Made by a program: the position numbers and the translations under genes. The notes below the pieces were generated by a model, which saw only the letters and a list, made by a program, of their open reading frames with translations, did not search any database and was not told the origin of the DNA. This document shows positions 25,191-34,352 of a stretch of 37,793 bases of DNA, piece after piece; position 1 is the stretch's first letter; each line of letters begins with the position of its first letter. This stretch comes from Segatella buccae ATCC 33574. Lineage in GTDB: Bacteria; Bacteroidota; Bacteroidia; Bacteroidales; Bacteroidaceae. The stretch is from the NCBI RefSeq assembly GCF_000184945.1, contig NZ_GL586311.1:2695176-2732968 (forward strand), written 5' to 3'.

Positions 25191-27752
25191 CTACTTGCCC
25201 ATCTGCTCCATTTCCAGACTGGCCCAGATGAAGGGGCCCACACCCTTGGCATCGTTGTCGCGGACGGGTTCGCTCATGTAATATTCGAAACTGCCGTCGC
25301 GCTTGTAGTTGGGCTTCTTCACGTAAGGGCCGGGGCCCGGTCCCAGCCCGCTCACCGAACAACAGTCTGTGAGGCTGATGGTTTTGTCGGGATTCACCCG
25401 GACAAACCGGTTGACGATTCCCTTATAGGCCTTGATACCGGCTTGGAGATAGCTGTCATCCAGATAGCCCTTGCGGTGACCTTTTAGCAGGCAATAGGCA
25501 AACATGGCTGAGGCGGTAGACTCCAGATAATTTTTAGGGTCTTTCACATCCAGCACATCATACCATACGCCGGTGTTCTTGTCCTGACATTTCACGACAG
25601 CACCCATAGCCTTGTTCAACAGGTCGACAACTTCCTTGCGGCGTGCGTAGTCGGCAGGCAGCACATCAAGCACTTCCACCATAGCCATGCAATACCATCC
25701 CAGCGCACGGGCCCAAGTGTGCCGACTTTGACCGTTCTCCTTGTTGGCCCAGAACTGCGAGTGAGTCTCGTCCCAAGCGTGTTTCCACAGACCGGTGGCC
25801 TTGTCATAGGTGCGCTTGTCGGTCTTGACAATCTGGTCCACCACGTCGTCGAACACTTTCACGGCCTTTTTGGCAGGAAGGTTTTGTGCGGCATAGTTGG
25901 TGTAGAACGGCAGTCCCATGAAGATGCCGTCGAGCCATACCTGATTGGCATAGATGGCCTTGTGCCAGTAGACCCCCTCTTTGGTGCGAGGCTGGTTCAC
26001 AAGTTGCTTGAAAAATGTCTTCAAGGCTTTCTCATTACCCTGCCGGGGAGCAATATTCTGCATACGCAGAATGAATTTGGCCGTGCGGATATTGTCGAGG
26101 TTAAAGTCCTTGTAGGCATACCCGGTCACATTGCCCTTGTCATCGATCATCGTCTCGGGATATTCCTTGAGATAGTTGATAATGCTGTCGCCGCCATAGC
26201 GGAGGTAGGTGTCGAGCATACTTTCCAGCTCAATGCCCATCACGTAGCTCCATTTGGGCCTGGTACTGAAGTCCAGCAAGTAGGGATGGGGCACCCGCTT
26301 CATCTCCGAGTAGGTGAGCCACTGACTGTAGTTTTTATAGGGTTTATCGGACTCATTGAGCACCAGACTGTTGTTGATGGTCAGGTTGTCAAACTTGATG
26401 TCGCGTGTCTTGCCGGTGATTTTCACAGACTCTTTCCACACACCGTCAAACTTGCAGTTACTCACATTGATGTCATAGACATTCTCCACCTCGTTCAGTC
26501 CTATCACGAGCACGCCGTATTCACTTTTCCCGCAAGTCACGTTTTCCATGTTCACATTGCGCACCGTGGGCTGAAATCCGCGGTAACAAGCCTCGCGCGG
26601 CTCATAGTCGAGGTTGATTTTGAGCACAGCCTCCTTGCATTGTCCCACCTTCACGTTGCGCATGTTGATGTTCTGAATCAGTCCGCCGCGGCAGTTGTTG
26701 GTCTTGATACGCAGCACGCGCTCCAATTCGGGCGAGTCCATGTAGCAGTCTTCGGCATACACATTCTCGCAACCGCCCGAAATTTCACTGCCTATCACCA
26801 CTCCTCCGTGGCCGTCTTCCATCTTGCAGTTGCGTATGATGATGTTCTTGCTGGGCTTGCCCCACAACCGCCCGTCATTGTTGCGCCCGCTCTTGATGGC
26901 GATGCAGTCGTCACCGGTGTGGAACGTACAGTTTTGAATGAGCACATTCTCGCAAGCCTCCGGGTCGCAACCGTCGCCATTTGGGCCCTCGTTCCAGATG
27001 TAGACATTGTCCACAGTGATATTTTTTGAAAGCAGGGGATGAATCACCCAAAAAGGAGAGTTCACCATTTTCACGTCGCGTATGAGGATGCGCTCGCAGT
27101 GCATGAAGTTGATAAGTTGCGGACGCAGTCCACGGCCTTTGCCAAACTTGCGTTTTTCTACGGGCACACCATCCTCGGCATACTTCTGCAGTTGGGCCCG
27201 CGACCCGAGCCGCTGGCTCTCTGTAGTGACACCTTCCTTATAGCCGAAACGGGGATTGCCGTTCCAAGCCCACCAAGTGTCATTGCTGCCGCCACCATCA
27301 ATGGTGCCCTTACCCGAGACAGCGATGTCAGTGGCCCCATAGGCGTAGATACAGGGACTGTAATTGTAACACTCCAGCCCCTCCCATGCCGTGCGCACCA
27401 GCGGATAGAGATCGGGCTCGAAAACAAAATGCAGCGTGGCTCCCTCCTCCACCACCAGATTGACATGACTTTTCAGGGTGATGGCCCCCGTATTCCAAGT
27501 ACCGTTGGGCACGACGACACTGCCGCCACCCTTCATCGAAGCCACGGCTATGGCACGGTTGATGGCTTTCTGGTTTTGGGCGGCTGAAGCCGATGTTTTG
27601 GCCCCATAGGCTGTAATCAGGATTGTACGATTGGCTATCACAGGCCGTTCGATGCTCTGTTCGATTTGTTTGTACTCTGTTTCATTCCATCCGCGGGCAG
27701 AAGCGCAGAAGGGCAGAAGCATTGCAAGCAATAGAGTCTGTAGATACCTCAT
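25191..27752 (-). CDS. GH28 polygalacturonase fused to GH105 unsaturated uronyl hydrolase
   Basis: An 853-residue two-enzyme fusion. ATG 27752 gives a signal peptide (MRYLQTLLLAMLLPFCASA); the longer frame to 27812 does not. Residues about 40-480 are a GH28 beta-helix with all family motifs: NGDGCD (258-263), GDDC (280-283), GHGG (314-317) and RIK (348-350). Residues about 520-853 are a GH105 (alpha/alpha)6 barrel (QVWLDGIFMGLPFY, HAWDETHSQFWA, WARALGWYCMAMVE). GH28 hydrolyses galacturonan or rhamnogalacturonan; GH105 removes the 4,5-unsaturated uronate left by lyases. One chain can therefore trim both saturated and lyase-generated ends. It lacks the GQRV tail of its neighbours and ends SLEMEQMGK, suggesting a different location, perhaps the periplasm. 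Confidence 0.93.
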   Translation of the reverse strand: MRYLQTLLLAMLLPFCASARGWNETEYKQIEQSIERPVIANRTILITAYGAKTSASAAQNQKAINRAIAVASMKGGGSVVVPNGTWNTGAITLKSHVNLVVEEGATLHFVFEPDLYPLVRTAWEGLECYNYSPCIYAYGATDIAVSGKGTIDGGGSNDTWWAWNGNPRFGYKEGVTTESQRLGSRAQLQKYAEDGVPVEKRKFGKGRGLRPQLINFMHCERILIRDVKMVNSPFWVIHPLLSKNITVDNVYIWNEGPNGDGCDPEACENVLIQNCTFHTGDDCIAIKSGRNNDGRLWGKPSKNIIIRNCKMEDGHGGVVIGSEISGGCENVYAEDCYMDSPELERVLRIKTNNCRGGLIQNINMRNVKVGQCKEAVLKINLDYEPREACYRGFQPTVRNVNMENVTCGKSEYGVLVIGLNEVENVYDINVSNCKFDGVWKESVKITGKTRDIKFDNLTINNSLVLNESDKPYKNYSQWLTYSEMKRVPHPYLLDFSTRPKWSYVMGIELESMLDTYLRYGGDSIINYLKEYPETMIDDKGNVTGYAYKDFNLDNIRTAKFILRMQNIAPRQGNEKALKTFFKQLVNQPRTKEGVYWHKAIYANQVWLDGIFMGLPFYTNYAAQNLPAKKAVKVFDDVVDQIVKTDKRTYDKATGLWKHAWDETHSQFWANKENGQSRHTWARALGWYCMAMVEVLDVLPADYARRKEVVDLLNKAMGAVVKCQDKNTGVWYDVLDVKDPKNYLESTASAMFAYCLLKGHRKGYLDDSYLQAGIKAYKGIVNRFVRVNPDKTISLTDCCSVSGLGPGPGPYVKKPNYKRDGSFEYYMSEPVRDNDAKGVGPFIWASLEMEQMGK

Positions 27753-27858
27753 AATTGTTTTTTGGATTTGATATGCGTTAATAGATATAAAACTTTTCTT
27801 AAGTAGTGCCAACCGTCAAGGCGGGATGCGGGCTTCATCATCTGCCCTTTACAAGGGG

Positions 27859-27866
27859 CAAAGATA
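27859..27866 (-). promoter_or_regulatory. -7 element for the GH28-GH105 gene
   Basis: The minus strand reads TATCTTTG, an exact TAnnTTTG match; the -33 box is poor. The leader would be about 100 nt. Region 27867-28113 shows no other supported feature. Confidence 0.5.
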
Positions 27867-28113
27867 CGAAATTTAATCAGTATGTGTACGTTTACAATGT
27901 TAAAATCTACATTTTTCCTTTAATTCGTTTGGATTTTATAATAATAAAGTATATATTTGTCCCCGTATTTAATGGTTTTGCGCGTTTTAGCAAAATCGAT
28001 TTCATGAGGTTGGTAGCATCCTGCACCAACCTCTTTTATTGGACAGGGATTAAGACGGCCTTTAAAATGGAACTGTCGATATTTGGATGGAGCAATGAAT
28101 ATATGCATCGCTC

Positions 28114-28515
28114 ACACATCAACAAAAAACGGTGGAAAGTATCCCTGCGAGATGCTGGACAATGACGAATAATATCAACAAAAACACATCCACAGAAATC
28201 TTCCAACCAGAGAGGAAAACCGACTTTAAAACATCGAAGATACCCACTGATTTTCGCTTTCCGGCTTTCCGGACTTGCGAAAGAGCCACACTTGAACACC
28301 GAAAGGGCCACGGTAGTATCGCAACTGCGGCCCTTTTGCAAGCTTGTTTGGGCCTTTTAAGCCCCCTTTTCCGGCCTTAAATCGTGTCAATAAAATTCAA
28401 ACGGCTGATTATCAGCGTTTTGAAAATGTCACCAAAATCGCTTATTTACGCCGAGCGGATTGTCGATTGCAAATATCGCAATATAAGAGGCCGAAAACGA
28501 AGAAATAGTCTGACA
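28114..28515 (-). repeat. 400-bp dispersed repeat, copy C
   Basis: Reverse-oriented third copy, aligning end to end with copies A and B. Its 41-bp core is at 28379-28419 with two differences from copy A. The hairpin cluster is at 28273-28345, where one change in the outer stem (CTTGC against CTTAC) occurs on both arms. A minus-strand frame starting at 28341 carries the same peptide pattern as copies A and B (GFPLWLEDF, IIRHCPAS, DTFHRFLL). The copy lies between the pectin locus and the glucokinase gene. Confidence 0.85.
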
Positions 28516-28583
28516 GTTATCTATCCGGATATCTCCCCAGCCAACATCGACTGTATTCTTTTGCATAAGGAATAAATGTCCCC

Positions 28584-28662
28584 AAAAAGACCCCACCCCT
28601 CTAAGGGCTTTTCCATCCAACTGTTTGTAGGAAGGTAAGTCCTTAGAGGGGTGGGACTTTTT
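28584..28662. terminator. Long-stem terminator after the ROK kinase gene
   Basis: An arm of about 27 bp (28584-28610, AAAAAG-CCCACCCCTCTAAGG core) pairs with 28636-28662 with two mismatches and one extra C. On the minus strand the stem ends in CTTTTTGG, 60 bp past the kinase stop. The symmetric A/T ends make it a bidirectional terminator. Confidence 0.75.
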
Positions 28663-28722
28663 GAGACTTCTTATAGGTTTTTTTAAAGAAGTTTCCCCGT
28701 CGGGATATCCTGCATTGTGACC

Positions 28723-29703
28723 TTACAACTCCCAGCCTACGGCAGAAGCACCCAAGACGGCAGCCGAGCTACCATCGAGCGTGGAAACCAAGAACTTGGG
28801 TTTGCCACGGAAAATATTCATCACATGGCGGTTGTAGCTGTCTTCTATCGGCTTCATGATGAGGTCGCCGGCCTTGGTGAGACCGCCAAAGAAGACAAAG
28901 GCCTCGGGACTACAGAATGTGGCAAAGTCGGCACAAGCCGCTCCCAGCATTTCGCCCGTAAAGTCATAGACACTCTTGGCCAGCTCATCGCCCTTAGCAG
29001 CTGCAAGACTCACTTCAAGCGAAGTGATCTGTGCCGGCTCAAGCTCACGCAACAAGCTCGGTGCGTCGCTCACCGCAAGAAACTCACGGGCCGTACGGGC
29101 AACGCCTGTAGCCGAACAATAGGCCTCAAGGCACCCTGTGCGACCGCAACCGCAGGTGCGACCGTTCTCGCCGCGCACCATCGTCACATGGCCCAACTCG
29201 CCGGCAAAACCGTCGGAGCCGTAAACCATCTGACCGTTGACCACGATGCCCGAGCCGACACCCGTGCCCAGCGTGATGTCGATAAAGTTCTTCATGCCAC
29301 GGGCCACACCATAGGTCATTTCGCCCAAAGCGGCCGCATTGGCATCATTGGTAAGTGCCACGGGAATACCGCCCAGCCGCTCGGAGAACATTTGGGCCAA
29401 CGGCACCACACAATCGTGAGCCCACACCAAGTTGGGTGCATACTCTATCGTTCCGCTGTAGAAGTTGCCATTGGGAGCACCGATGCCCATAGCCTTGATG
29501 TTGTCAATGCCTCCCACAGCATCGATGATGGGGATGAGGGCCTTTACAGCCTTGTTCACGTAGTCTTCAACCTTGTTGTAGCCTTGTGTTTTGATGGCAG
29601 TGGTAGCCTTGATTTCCCCTCGGGCATCAACGATACCAAACACGGAGTTGGTACCTCCCAGGTCCAATCCGATCACATACGGTTTTAGCGCGTTTTCTAT
29701 CAT
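28723..29703 (-). CDS. ROK family glucokinase
   Basis: A 326-residue ROK-family sugar kinase, most likely glucokinase, making glucose 6-phosphate from glucose and ATP in the cytoplasm. The phosphate-binding motif GLDLGGTNSVFG is at residues 12-23. The catalytic region is LTNDANAAALGE, the second phosphate motif ITLGTGVGSG, and the ROK zinc site GELGHVTM plus CGCGRTGCLE. There is no N-terminal helix-turn-helix, so it is an enzyme rather than a ROK repressor. Length is normal. It has its own promoter, is divergent from the LysE-type gene and ends in a long-stem terminator. It would feed glucose from the glucan pathway into glycolysis. Confidence 0.92.
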   Translation of the reverse strand: MIENALKPYVIGLDLGGTNSVFGIVDARGEIKATTAIKTQGYNKVEDYVNKAVKALIPIIDAVGGIDNIKAMGIGAPNGNFYSGTIEYAPNLVWAHDCVVPLAQMFSERLGGIPVALTNDANAAALGEMTYGVARGMKNFIDITLGTGVGSGIVVNGQMVYGSDGFAGELGHVTMVRGENGRTCGCGRTGCLEAYCSATGVARTAREFLAVSDAPSLLRELEPAQITSLEVSLAAAKGDELAKSVYDFTGEMLGAACADFATFCSPEAFVFFGGLTKAGDLIMKPIEDSYNRHVMNIFRGKPKFLVSTLDGSSAAVLGASAVGWEL

Positions 29704-29746
29704 GCTTTTCTATTGCTTAATAAGTTAGAATTCTGATCTTATTTCG

Positions 29747-29777
29747 CAAAGTTAAGAAAAAGGTCGGACAACACAAA
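29747..29777 (-). promoter_or_regulatory. Promoter of the ROK kinase gene
   Basis: On the minus strand a -33 TTTG (29774-29777) and a -7 TAACTTTG (29747-29754) are separated by 19 bp. The leader would be about 37 nt. Confidence 0.7.
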
Positions 29778-29818
29778 GTTTTATTCAGGAAAAATAGTTC
29801 TCCTTACCAAAAAATTGT

Positions 29819-29826
29819 TACCTTTG
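29819..29826 (+). promoter_or_regulatory. -7 element for the LysE-type gene (near-leaderless)
   Basis: TACCTTTG ends only 9 bp before ATG 29836. With a start point about 7 bp downstream, the mRNA would begin within a few bases of the start codon. The -33 match is weak (GTTC). Confidence 0.5.
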
Positions 29827-29835
29827 CATGCTGGT

Positions 29836-30516
29836 ATGACATTGACACTTCCATTAGAATTAGATATACTCGATTTCATCTTCAAGGGAATCGTCATCGG
29901 TCTTGTGGCCTCGGCCCCCATGGGGCCCGTGGGCATACTCTGCGTGCAGCGCACCTTGAACAAAGGCCGGTGGTATGGCTTTGTGACGGGCATTGGTGCC
30001 GCTCTTTCCGACATCATCTACGCGCTCATGGTGGGGCTGGGCATGAGCTTCATCATGGAGCCCCTGCAAAAGCCCGAATACCAATTTGCCCTGCAAATCA
30101 CGGGCAGCATCCTCCTGCTCATGTTCGGTGTCTACTGTTATCTGTCTAATCCCGTCAAGAAGATGCACAAAAGTGGCAAGACAAAAGGCACGCTTTGGCA
30201 CAATCTGCTCACGGCCTTTCTTGTCACCCTCTCCAATCCGCTCATCATCTTCTTTTTCATGGCACTCTATGCCCAGTTTGCTTTCATCCAGCCGGGGCGG
30301 CCGCTTGAGATGGTGATCGGCTTCACCTGCGTCCCTGTGGGGGCCCTGCTGTGGTGGTACGGACTCACGTGGCTGGTGGATAAGATACGCGGAAAGTTTG
30401 ATGTCTATGGCATCATCATCATCAACAAGGTGATAGGGAGCATTGTCGTCATATTCTCACTCATCATTCTTTTCGGCACAGTTTTCAATCTCTATCATCT
30501 CCCCCAATACTATTAG
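29836..30516 (+). CDS. LysE family translocator
   Basis: A 226-residue inner-membrane protein with about six hydrophobic segments. The N-terminus DFIFKGIVIGLVASAPMGPV, with its APMGP motif, marks the LysE/RhtB superfamily, exporters of amino acids or other small solutes. SNPLIIFFFMALYAQF is the second characteristic segment. The substrate cannot be told from sequence. ATG 29836 is preferred over the TTG at 29815 because a promoter -7 box covers the intervening bases. It starts a plus-strand run (DUF4924, rfbD, prfC) with a 98-bp gap to the next gene. Confidence 0.87.
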   Translation: MTLTLPLELDILDFIFKGIVIGLVASAPMGPVGILCVQRTLNKGRWYGFVTGIGAALSDIIYALMVGLGMSFIMEPLQKPEYQFALQITGSILLLMFGVYCYLSNPVKKMHKSGKTKGTLWHNLLTAFLVTLSNPLIIFFFMALYAQFAFIQPGRPLEMVIGFTCVPVGALLWWYGLTWLVDKIRGKFDVYGIIIINKVIGSIVVIFSLIILFGTVFNLYHLPQYY

Positions 30517-30614
30517 CCACCGGGCGCATGGGGCTTCCCGCAGGCACGACCGGACATGACGCTCCGGAGAAGGCTGAAAAGGCCGTATTTTCAATCAGGT
30601 AAAGAAGGAAAAAG

Positions 30615-31166
30615 ATGTTCATAGCACAACAATTAAGGAAAAAATCAATTGCCGAATATTTACTCTACATGTGGCAGGTGGAAGACATCATCAGGGCCTA
30701 CGACTGCTACATGCCGGCCATTCGCAAACAATATATCAACCGCTTCGACTACACCGACGAACAGAAAGAGGAGGAGGCCGACTGGTTTGGCAACCTCGTG
30801 AGAATGCTCAACGAAGAAGGTAAGCGCGAATACGGGCATCTCGACATCAACCGGATATTGATGCAGGATCTTGTAGATTTGCACAACCGGCTGCTCCAAT
30901 CCACCAAGTTTCCATTCTACAGCGGACAATATTATAAGGTGTTGCCGTTTATCATTGAGTTGCGGAGCAAGGGCGACAAGGAAGTGAGCGAGATAGAAAC
31001 CTGCTTCGATGCACTCTACGGCGTGATGATGCTGCGCTTGCAGAAAAAGGAAATCACCGCTGACACGGAACGGGCCGTGAAAGAAATCACCACCTTTGTA
31101 GGACTCTTGAGCGACTATTACATCAAAGACCGCGACGAGGGACTGGACTTCGGAGAAGACGAATAG
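30615..31166 (+). CDS. DUF4924 family protein
   Basis: A 183-residue soluble, acidic, mostly helical protein matching DUF4924, a family confined to Bacteroidota. Recognisable segments are IAEYLLYMWQVEDIIRAY near the N-terminus, KREYGHLDINRILMQDLVDL in the middle and an acidic C-terminus DEGLDFGEDE. No catalytic motif, signal peptide or membrane helix is seen. Function is unknown. It lies 35 bp upstream of rfbD and is probably in the same transcript. Confidence 0.82.
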   Translation: MFIAQQLRKKSIAEYLLYMWQVEDIIRAYDCYMPAIRKQYINRFDYTDEQKEEEADWFGNLVRMLNEEGKREYGHLDINRILMQDLVDLHNRLLQSTKFPFYSGQYYKVLPFIIELRSKGDKEVSEIETCFDALYGVMMLRLQKKEITADTERAVKEITTFVGLLSDYYIKDRDEGLDFGEDE

Positions 31167-31201
31167 AACTATTAAAAGACACTTATCAAGCAATCACAAC
31201 A

Positions 31202-32089
31202 ATGAACATATTAGTTACAGGGGCCAACGGACAACTGGGCAACGAGCTGCAACTTGCGGCCAAAGGGAGCAAAGACCACTACATCTTTACCGATGTGTGC
31301 GACAACTATCAGAAACTGGACATCACCAGTCTCGAAGCCGTGCGCAAAATGGTCGGTGACAACGATGTGAAATGTATCATCAACTGTGCTGCATGGACCA
31401 ATGTAGACGCAGCAGAGACCGCCGGAGAAATTGTGGAAACGCTCAACGCTACGGCACCGGAGCATCTGGCCGTAGCCATGAAAGAGGTTGGCGGACTACT
31501 CATCCACGTGAGCACCGATTATGTTTTTGGAGGCGACCCGTACAACACCCCGTGCAAGGAAGATCTGAAGGGAACGCCTACCGGCATCTACGGACTAACC
31601 AAACTGCACGGCGAACAGAAGATTAAGGCTACCGAAGCAAAGCACATCATCATCCGCACGGCATGGCTTTACTCGGAATATGGCAAAAATTTCGTCAAGA
31701 CCATGATGCACCTGACAAAAACTAAGCCCCAACTGAAAGTCGTTTTCGACCAGTGCGGCACGCCCACCTATGCCGGAGACTTGGCCAATGTCATCTTTGA
31801 CATCGTTGAAAACAGAAAGTATGAAGGCCATTCGGGCATCTACCACTTCTCCAACGAGGGTGTGTGCAGTTGGTATGACTTTGCCCGGAAGATCGCCCGG
31901 ATAGCCGGCAACACGGATTGCGAGATTCTCCCCTGCCACAGCGACGAGTTCCCTAGCCCGGTGAAACGTCCGGCCTACAGCGTGCTTGACAAGACCAAGA
32001 TAAAAGAAACCTTCGGCATCACTATCCCCTACTGGACCGACAGTCTGGAAAAGTGTATGAAGACTTTGCTGTCTTCCGAACAAGAATAG
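31202..32089 (+). CDS. rfbD: dTDP-4-dehydrorhamnose reductase
   Basis: A 295-residue short-chain dehydrogenase of the RmlD/RfbD type, catalysing the last step of dTDP-L-rhamnose synthesis with NAD(P)H. The nucleotide-binding motif [12 protein letters not shown] is at residues 5-16. STDYVFGG and the catalytic YGLTKLHGE (Tyr-x3-Lys) follow, and [17 protein letters not shown] and the C-terminal [12 protein letters not shown] are typical. The other rhamnose genes (rfbA, rfbB, rfbC) are not in the window, which is common in this group. prfC follows after 13 bp. Confidence 0.93.
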   Translation: MNILVTGANGQLGNELQLAAKGSKDHYIFTDVCDNYQKLDITSLEAVRKMVGDNDVKCIINCAAWTNVDAAETAGEIVETLNATAPEHLAVAMKEVGGLLIHVSTDYVFGGDPYNTPCKEDLKGTPTGIYGLTKLHGEQKIKATEAKHIIIRTAWLYSEYGKNFVKTMMHLTKTKPQLKVVFDQCGTPTYAGDLANVIFDIVENRKYEGHSGIYHFSNEGVCSWYDFARKIARIAGNTDCEILPCHSDEFPSPVKRPAYSVLDKTKIKETFGITIPYWTDSLEKCMKTLLSSEQE

Positions 32090-32102
32090 CACAAAATCAC
32101 AC

Positions 32103-33689
32103 ATGAACGAAATACAAAGAAGGCGTACATTCGCCATTATCAGCCACCCGGATGCGGGTAAAACCACACTGACGGAAAAGTTTCTGCTCTTCGGCGGCCA
32201 AATACAAGTGGCGGGAGCCGTAAAAAGCAACAAGATCAGAAAGACTGCCACATCAGACTGGATGGATATTGAGAAGCAGCGCGGCATATCTGTGTCCACC
32301 TCCGTCATGGAGTTTGACTATCTGCCCGACGGACAGACGGGAGAACCCTACAAGGTGAATATCCTCGACACGCCGGGCCACCAAGACTTTGCTGAGGACA
32401 CCTACCGCACACTGACAGCCGTCGACTCGGCCATTATCGTGGTAGACAGTGCCAAGGGTGTGGAGGCACAGACCCGCAAACTGATGGAGGTGTGCCGTAT
32501 GCGCAACACGCCTGTGATTATTTTTATCAACAAAATGGATCGCGAAGGGCGAGACCCGTTCGACGTTCTGGACGAGTTGGAGGCCGAGCTGCAAATCAAG
32601 GTTCGCCCCCTCTCATGGCCTATCGGGCAAGGGTTACGCTTCAAGGGCGTCTACAATATCTACGAACAACAGCTTAACCTCTTTACCCCCAACAAGCAAC
32701 GCGTGACCGAGAAGGTGGCTGTCGATGTAAAAGGCAAAGAGTTGGACGAGCGAGTGGGCGAACGGGAAGCCCAGCAGCTACGTGACGATTTGGAACTGGT
32801 AGATGGTGTTTATCCCACCTTTGAAAAAGACGCCTACCGCAAAGCTGAAGTCGCCCCGGTATTCTTTGGTTCTGCTCTGAACAATTTTGGAGTCCAAGAG
32901 CTGCTCGATTGCTTTGTCGAAATAGCTCCAAGTCCCAAACCAACAATGGCCGAAGAACGGATGGTGAAGCCCGACGAACCGAAGTTTACAGGTTTCATAT
33001 TCAAAATCACGGCCAACATCGACCCCAACCATCGCAGTTGCATTGCTTTCTGCAAAGTCTGCTCGGGCAAGTTTGTCCGCAATCAGCCCTATCAGCACAT
33101 CCGTTTGGGCAAGACGGTAAGGTTCTCCTCTCCCACCCAGTTCATGGCACAGCGCAAAAGTACCATTGACGAAGCCTATCCCGGCGACATTGTCGGGCTG
33201 CCTGACAATGGCATCTTCAAGATTGGCGACACGCTGACCGAGGGCGAACTCCTGCATTTCCGCGGACTCCCTTCCTTCTCCCCGGAGATGTTCAAATACA
33301 TAGAGAACGACGACCCCATGAAGAGCAAGCAATTTCAGAAAGGTCTTGAGCAACTGATGAACGAGGGTGTGGCCCAGTTGTTTGTCAACCAGTTCAACGG
33401 CCGTCGCATCGTGGGCACAGTGGGACAACTGCAGTTTGAGGTCATCCAATACCGTTTGGAGAACGAATATAACGCCAAATGTCGCTGGGAACCCGTACAC
33501 TTGCACAAAGCTTGTTGGATAGAGGCCGACGACGCTACGGAGCTGGACAACTTCAAAAAACGCAAGTATCAGTATATGGCCAAAGACATCGAAGGCCGCG
33601 ATGTGTTCCTTGCCGACTCCGGCTACGTACTGAGCATGGCCCAGCAAGACTTCAAGCACATCAGGTTCCACTTCACAAGCGAGTTCTGA
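32103..33689 (+). CDS. prfC: Peptide chain release factor 3
   Basis: A complete 528-residue RF3, the GTPase that recycles release factors 1 and 2 from the ribosome after termination. GTP-binding motifs: [13 protein letters not shown] (G1, near residues 14-26), the switch segment [22 protein letters not shown] (G3) and [10 protein letters not shown] (G4). The C-terminal region has the RF3-specific [17 protein letters not shown] and ends in FHFTSEF. Motifs and length are normal. It lies 13 bp after rfbD and 83 bp before the antiterminator gene. Confidence 0.96.
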   Translation: MNEIQRRRTFAIISHPDAGKTTLTEKFLLFGGQIQVAGAVKSNKIRKTATSDWMDIEKQRGISVSTSVMEFDYLPDGQTGEPYKVNILDTPGHQDFAEDTYRTLTAVDSAIIVVDSAKGVEAQTRKLMEVCRMRNTPVIIFINKMDREGRDPFDVLDELEAELQIKVRPLSWPIGQGLRFKGVYNIYEQQLNLFTPNKQRVTEKVAVDVKGKELDERVGEREAQQLRDDLELVDGVYPTFEKDAYRKAEVAPVFFGSALNNFGVQELLDCFVEIAPSPKPTMAEERMVKPDEPKFTGFIFKITANIDPNHRSCIAFCKVCSGKFVRNQPYQHIRLGKTVRFSSPTQFMAQRKSTIDEAYPGDIVGLPDNGIFKIGDTLTEGELLHFRGLPSFSPEMFKYIENDDPMKSKQFQKGLEQLMNEGVAQLFVNQFNGRRIVGTVGQLQFEVIQYRLENEYNAKCRWEPVHLHKACWIEADDATELDNFKKRKYQYMAKDIEGRDVFLADSGYVLSMAQQDFKHIRFHFTSEF

Positions 33690-33772
33690 CAGAGGAAACA
33701 GGTCGAAAAACGATGTTGTTTCAGCAATCGGACAAGTAACTTGGACTTTACAGGGAAATAGAAAACAAACGC

Positions 33773-34318
33773 ATGGAAACAATGACAGACAAACCGTGGT
33801 ATGCGGTCAGGCTCTTCGGCATGAGGGCCCGTGCCATTGAAGAAGCTTTCAAGACAGAAGGCTTCAGGACGTTTATTCCCATGCACTACGAAGACTACGA
33901 AGATGCCAACGGTCACCACAAGCGCCGGTTACGCCCCGTCGTGTCCAACCTCCTATTTGTAGAAAGTGGCGATGAGAAGAAGTTCAAGGAACTTGTATCC
34001 TCCCCCCGTTACAAGGTTTCTGTGATAAAACCCACTCCCACCTCAAAATCTTATGCAATGATTTCGGCCAAGGAGATGAGTGAGTTCATCTCCATGTGCA
34101 ATCCCGACATGGAAGTCGAACGGCTGATCGTGTCGGACGAGGAAGCAAGGATGAAAACCGGAGACCACGTTGTTGTACATCACGGCCCGCTCAAGGGCAT
34201 GCACGGCAGGCTGGTGAGGAAAAACAAGAAATACTATCTCCTTAAAGAGATGACCGGAGGTCTCGGGGTTATGATAAAGGTGGCACGCTGGTGCTGCGCC
34301 AAACAAGAAACGGAGTAA
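33773..34318 (+). CDS. UpxY-like NusG-family antiterminator (orphan)
   Basis: A 181-residue NusG paralogue. The NGN domain spans about residues 7-100 (PWYAVRLFGMRARAIEEAF, FRTFIPMHYEDY, RPVVSNLLFVES). A KOW-type segment follows at about 125-160 (KTGDHVVVHHGPLKGMHGR). In Bacteroides such UpxY proteins lead capsular polysaccharide operons and prevent premature termination in them. Here no polysaccharide operon follows: a terminator overlaps the stop codon. It may act on a locus elsewhere or on the operon in front of it. ATG 33773 and ATG 33782 are both possible starts. Confidence 0.83.
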   Translation: METMTDKPWYAVRLFGMRARAIEEAFKTEGFRTFIPMHYEDYEDANGHHKRRLRPVVSNLLFVESGDEKKFKELVSSPRYKVSVIKPTPTSKSYAMISAKEMSEFISMCNPDMEVERLIVSDEEARMKTGDHVVVHHGPLKGMHGRLVRKNKKYYLLKEMTGGLGVMIKVARWCCAKQETE

Positions 34319-34352
34319 AGAAGAAAAGAACTTCTCTACTCCGTTTGTTTTA
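34310..34352. terminator. Bidirectional terminator between convergent genes
   Basis: ACGGAGTA-A-AGAAG pairs with CTTCT-C-TACTCCGT across a 7-nt loop, with TTGTTTT on the plus side and TTTCTTGTTT on the minus side. The left arm contains the stop codon of the antiterminator gene. Confidence 0.9.

Noticed and set aside
25719..27029. Plus-strand ORF of 436 codons inside the GH28-GH105 gene
   Set aside because: The opposite strand has every GH28 motif; the plus-strand product is an antisense artefact rich in His and Val.
28717..29688. Plus-strand ORF of 323 codons opposite the ROK kinase
   Set aside because: Antisense to a complete kinase with conserved motifs; no start signals.
32778..33782. 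Minus-strand ORF of 334 codons opposite prfC
   Set aside because: Antisense to the intact release factor 3 gene.
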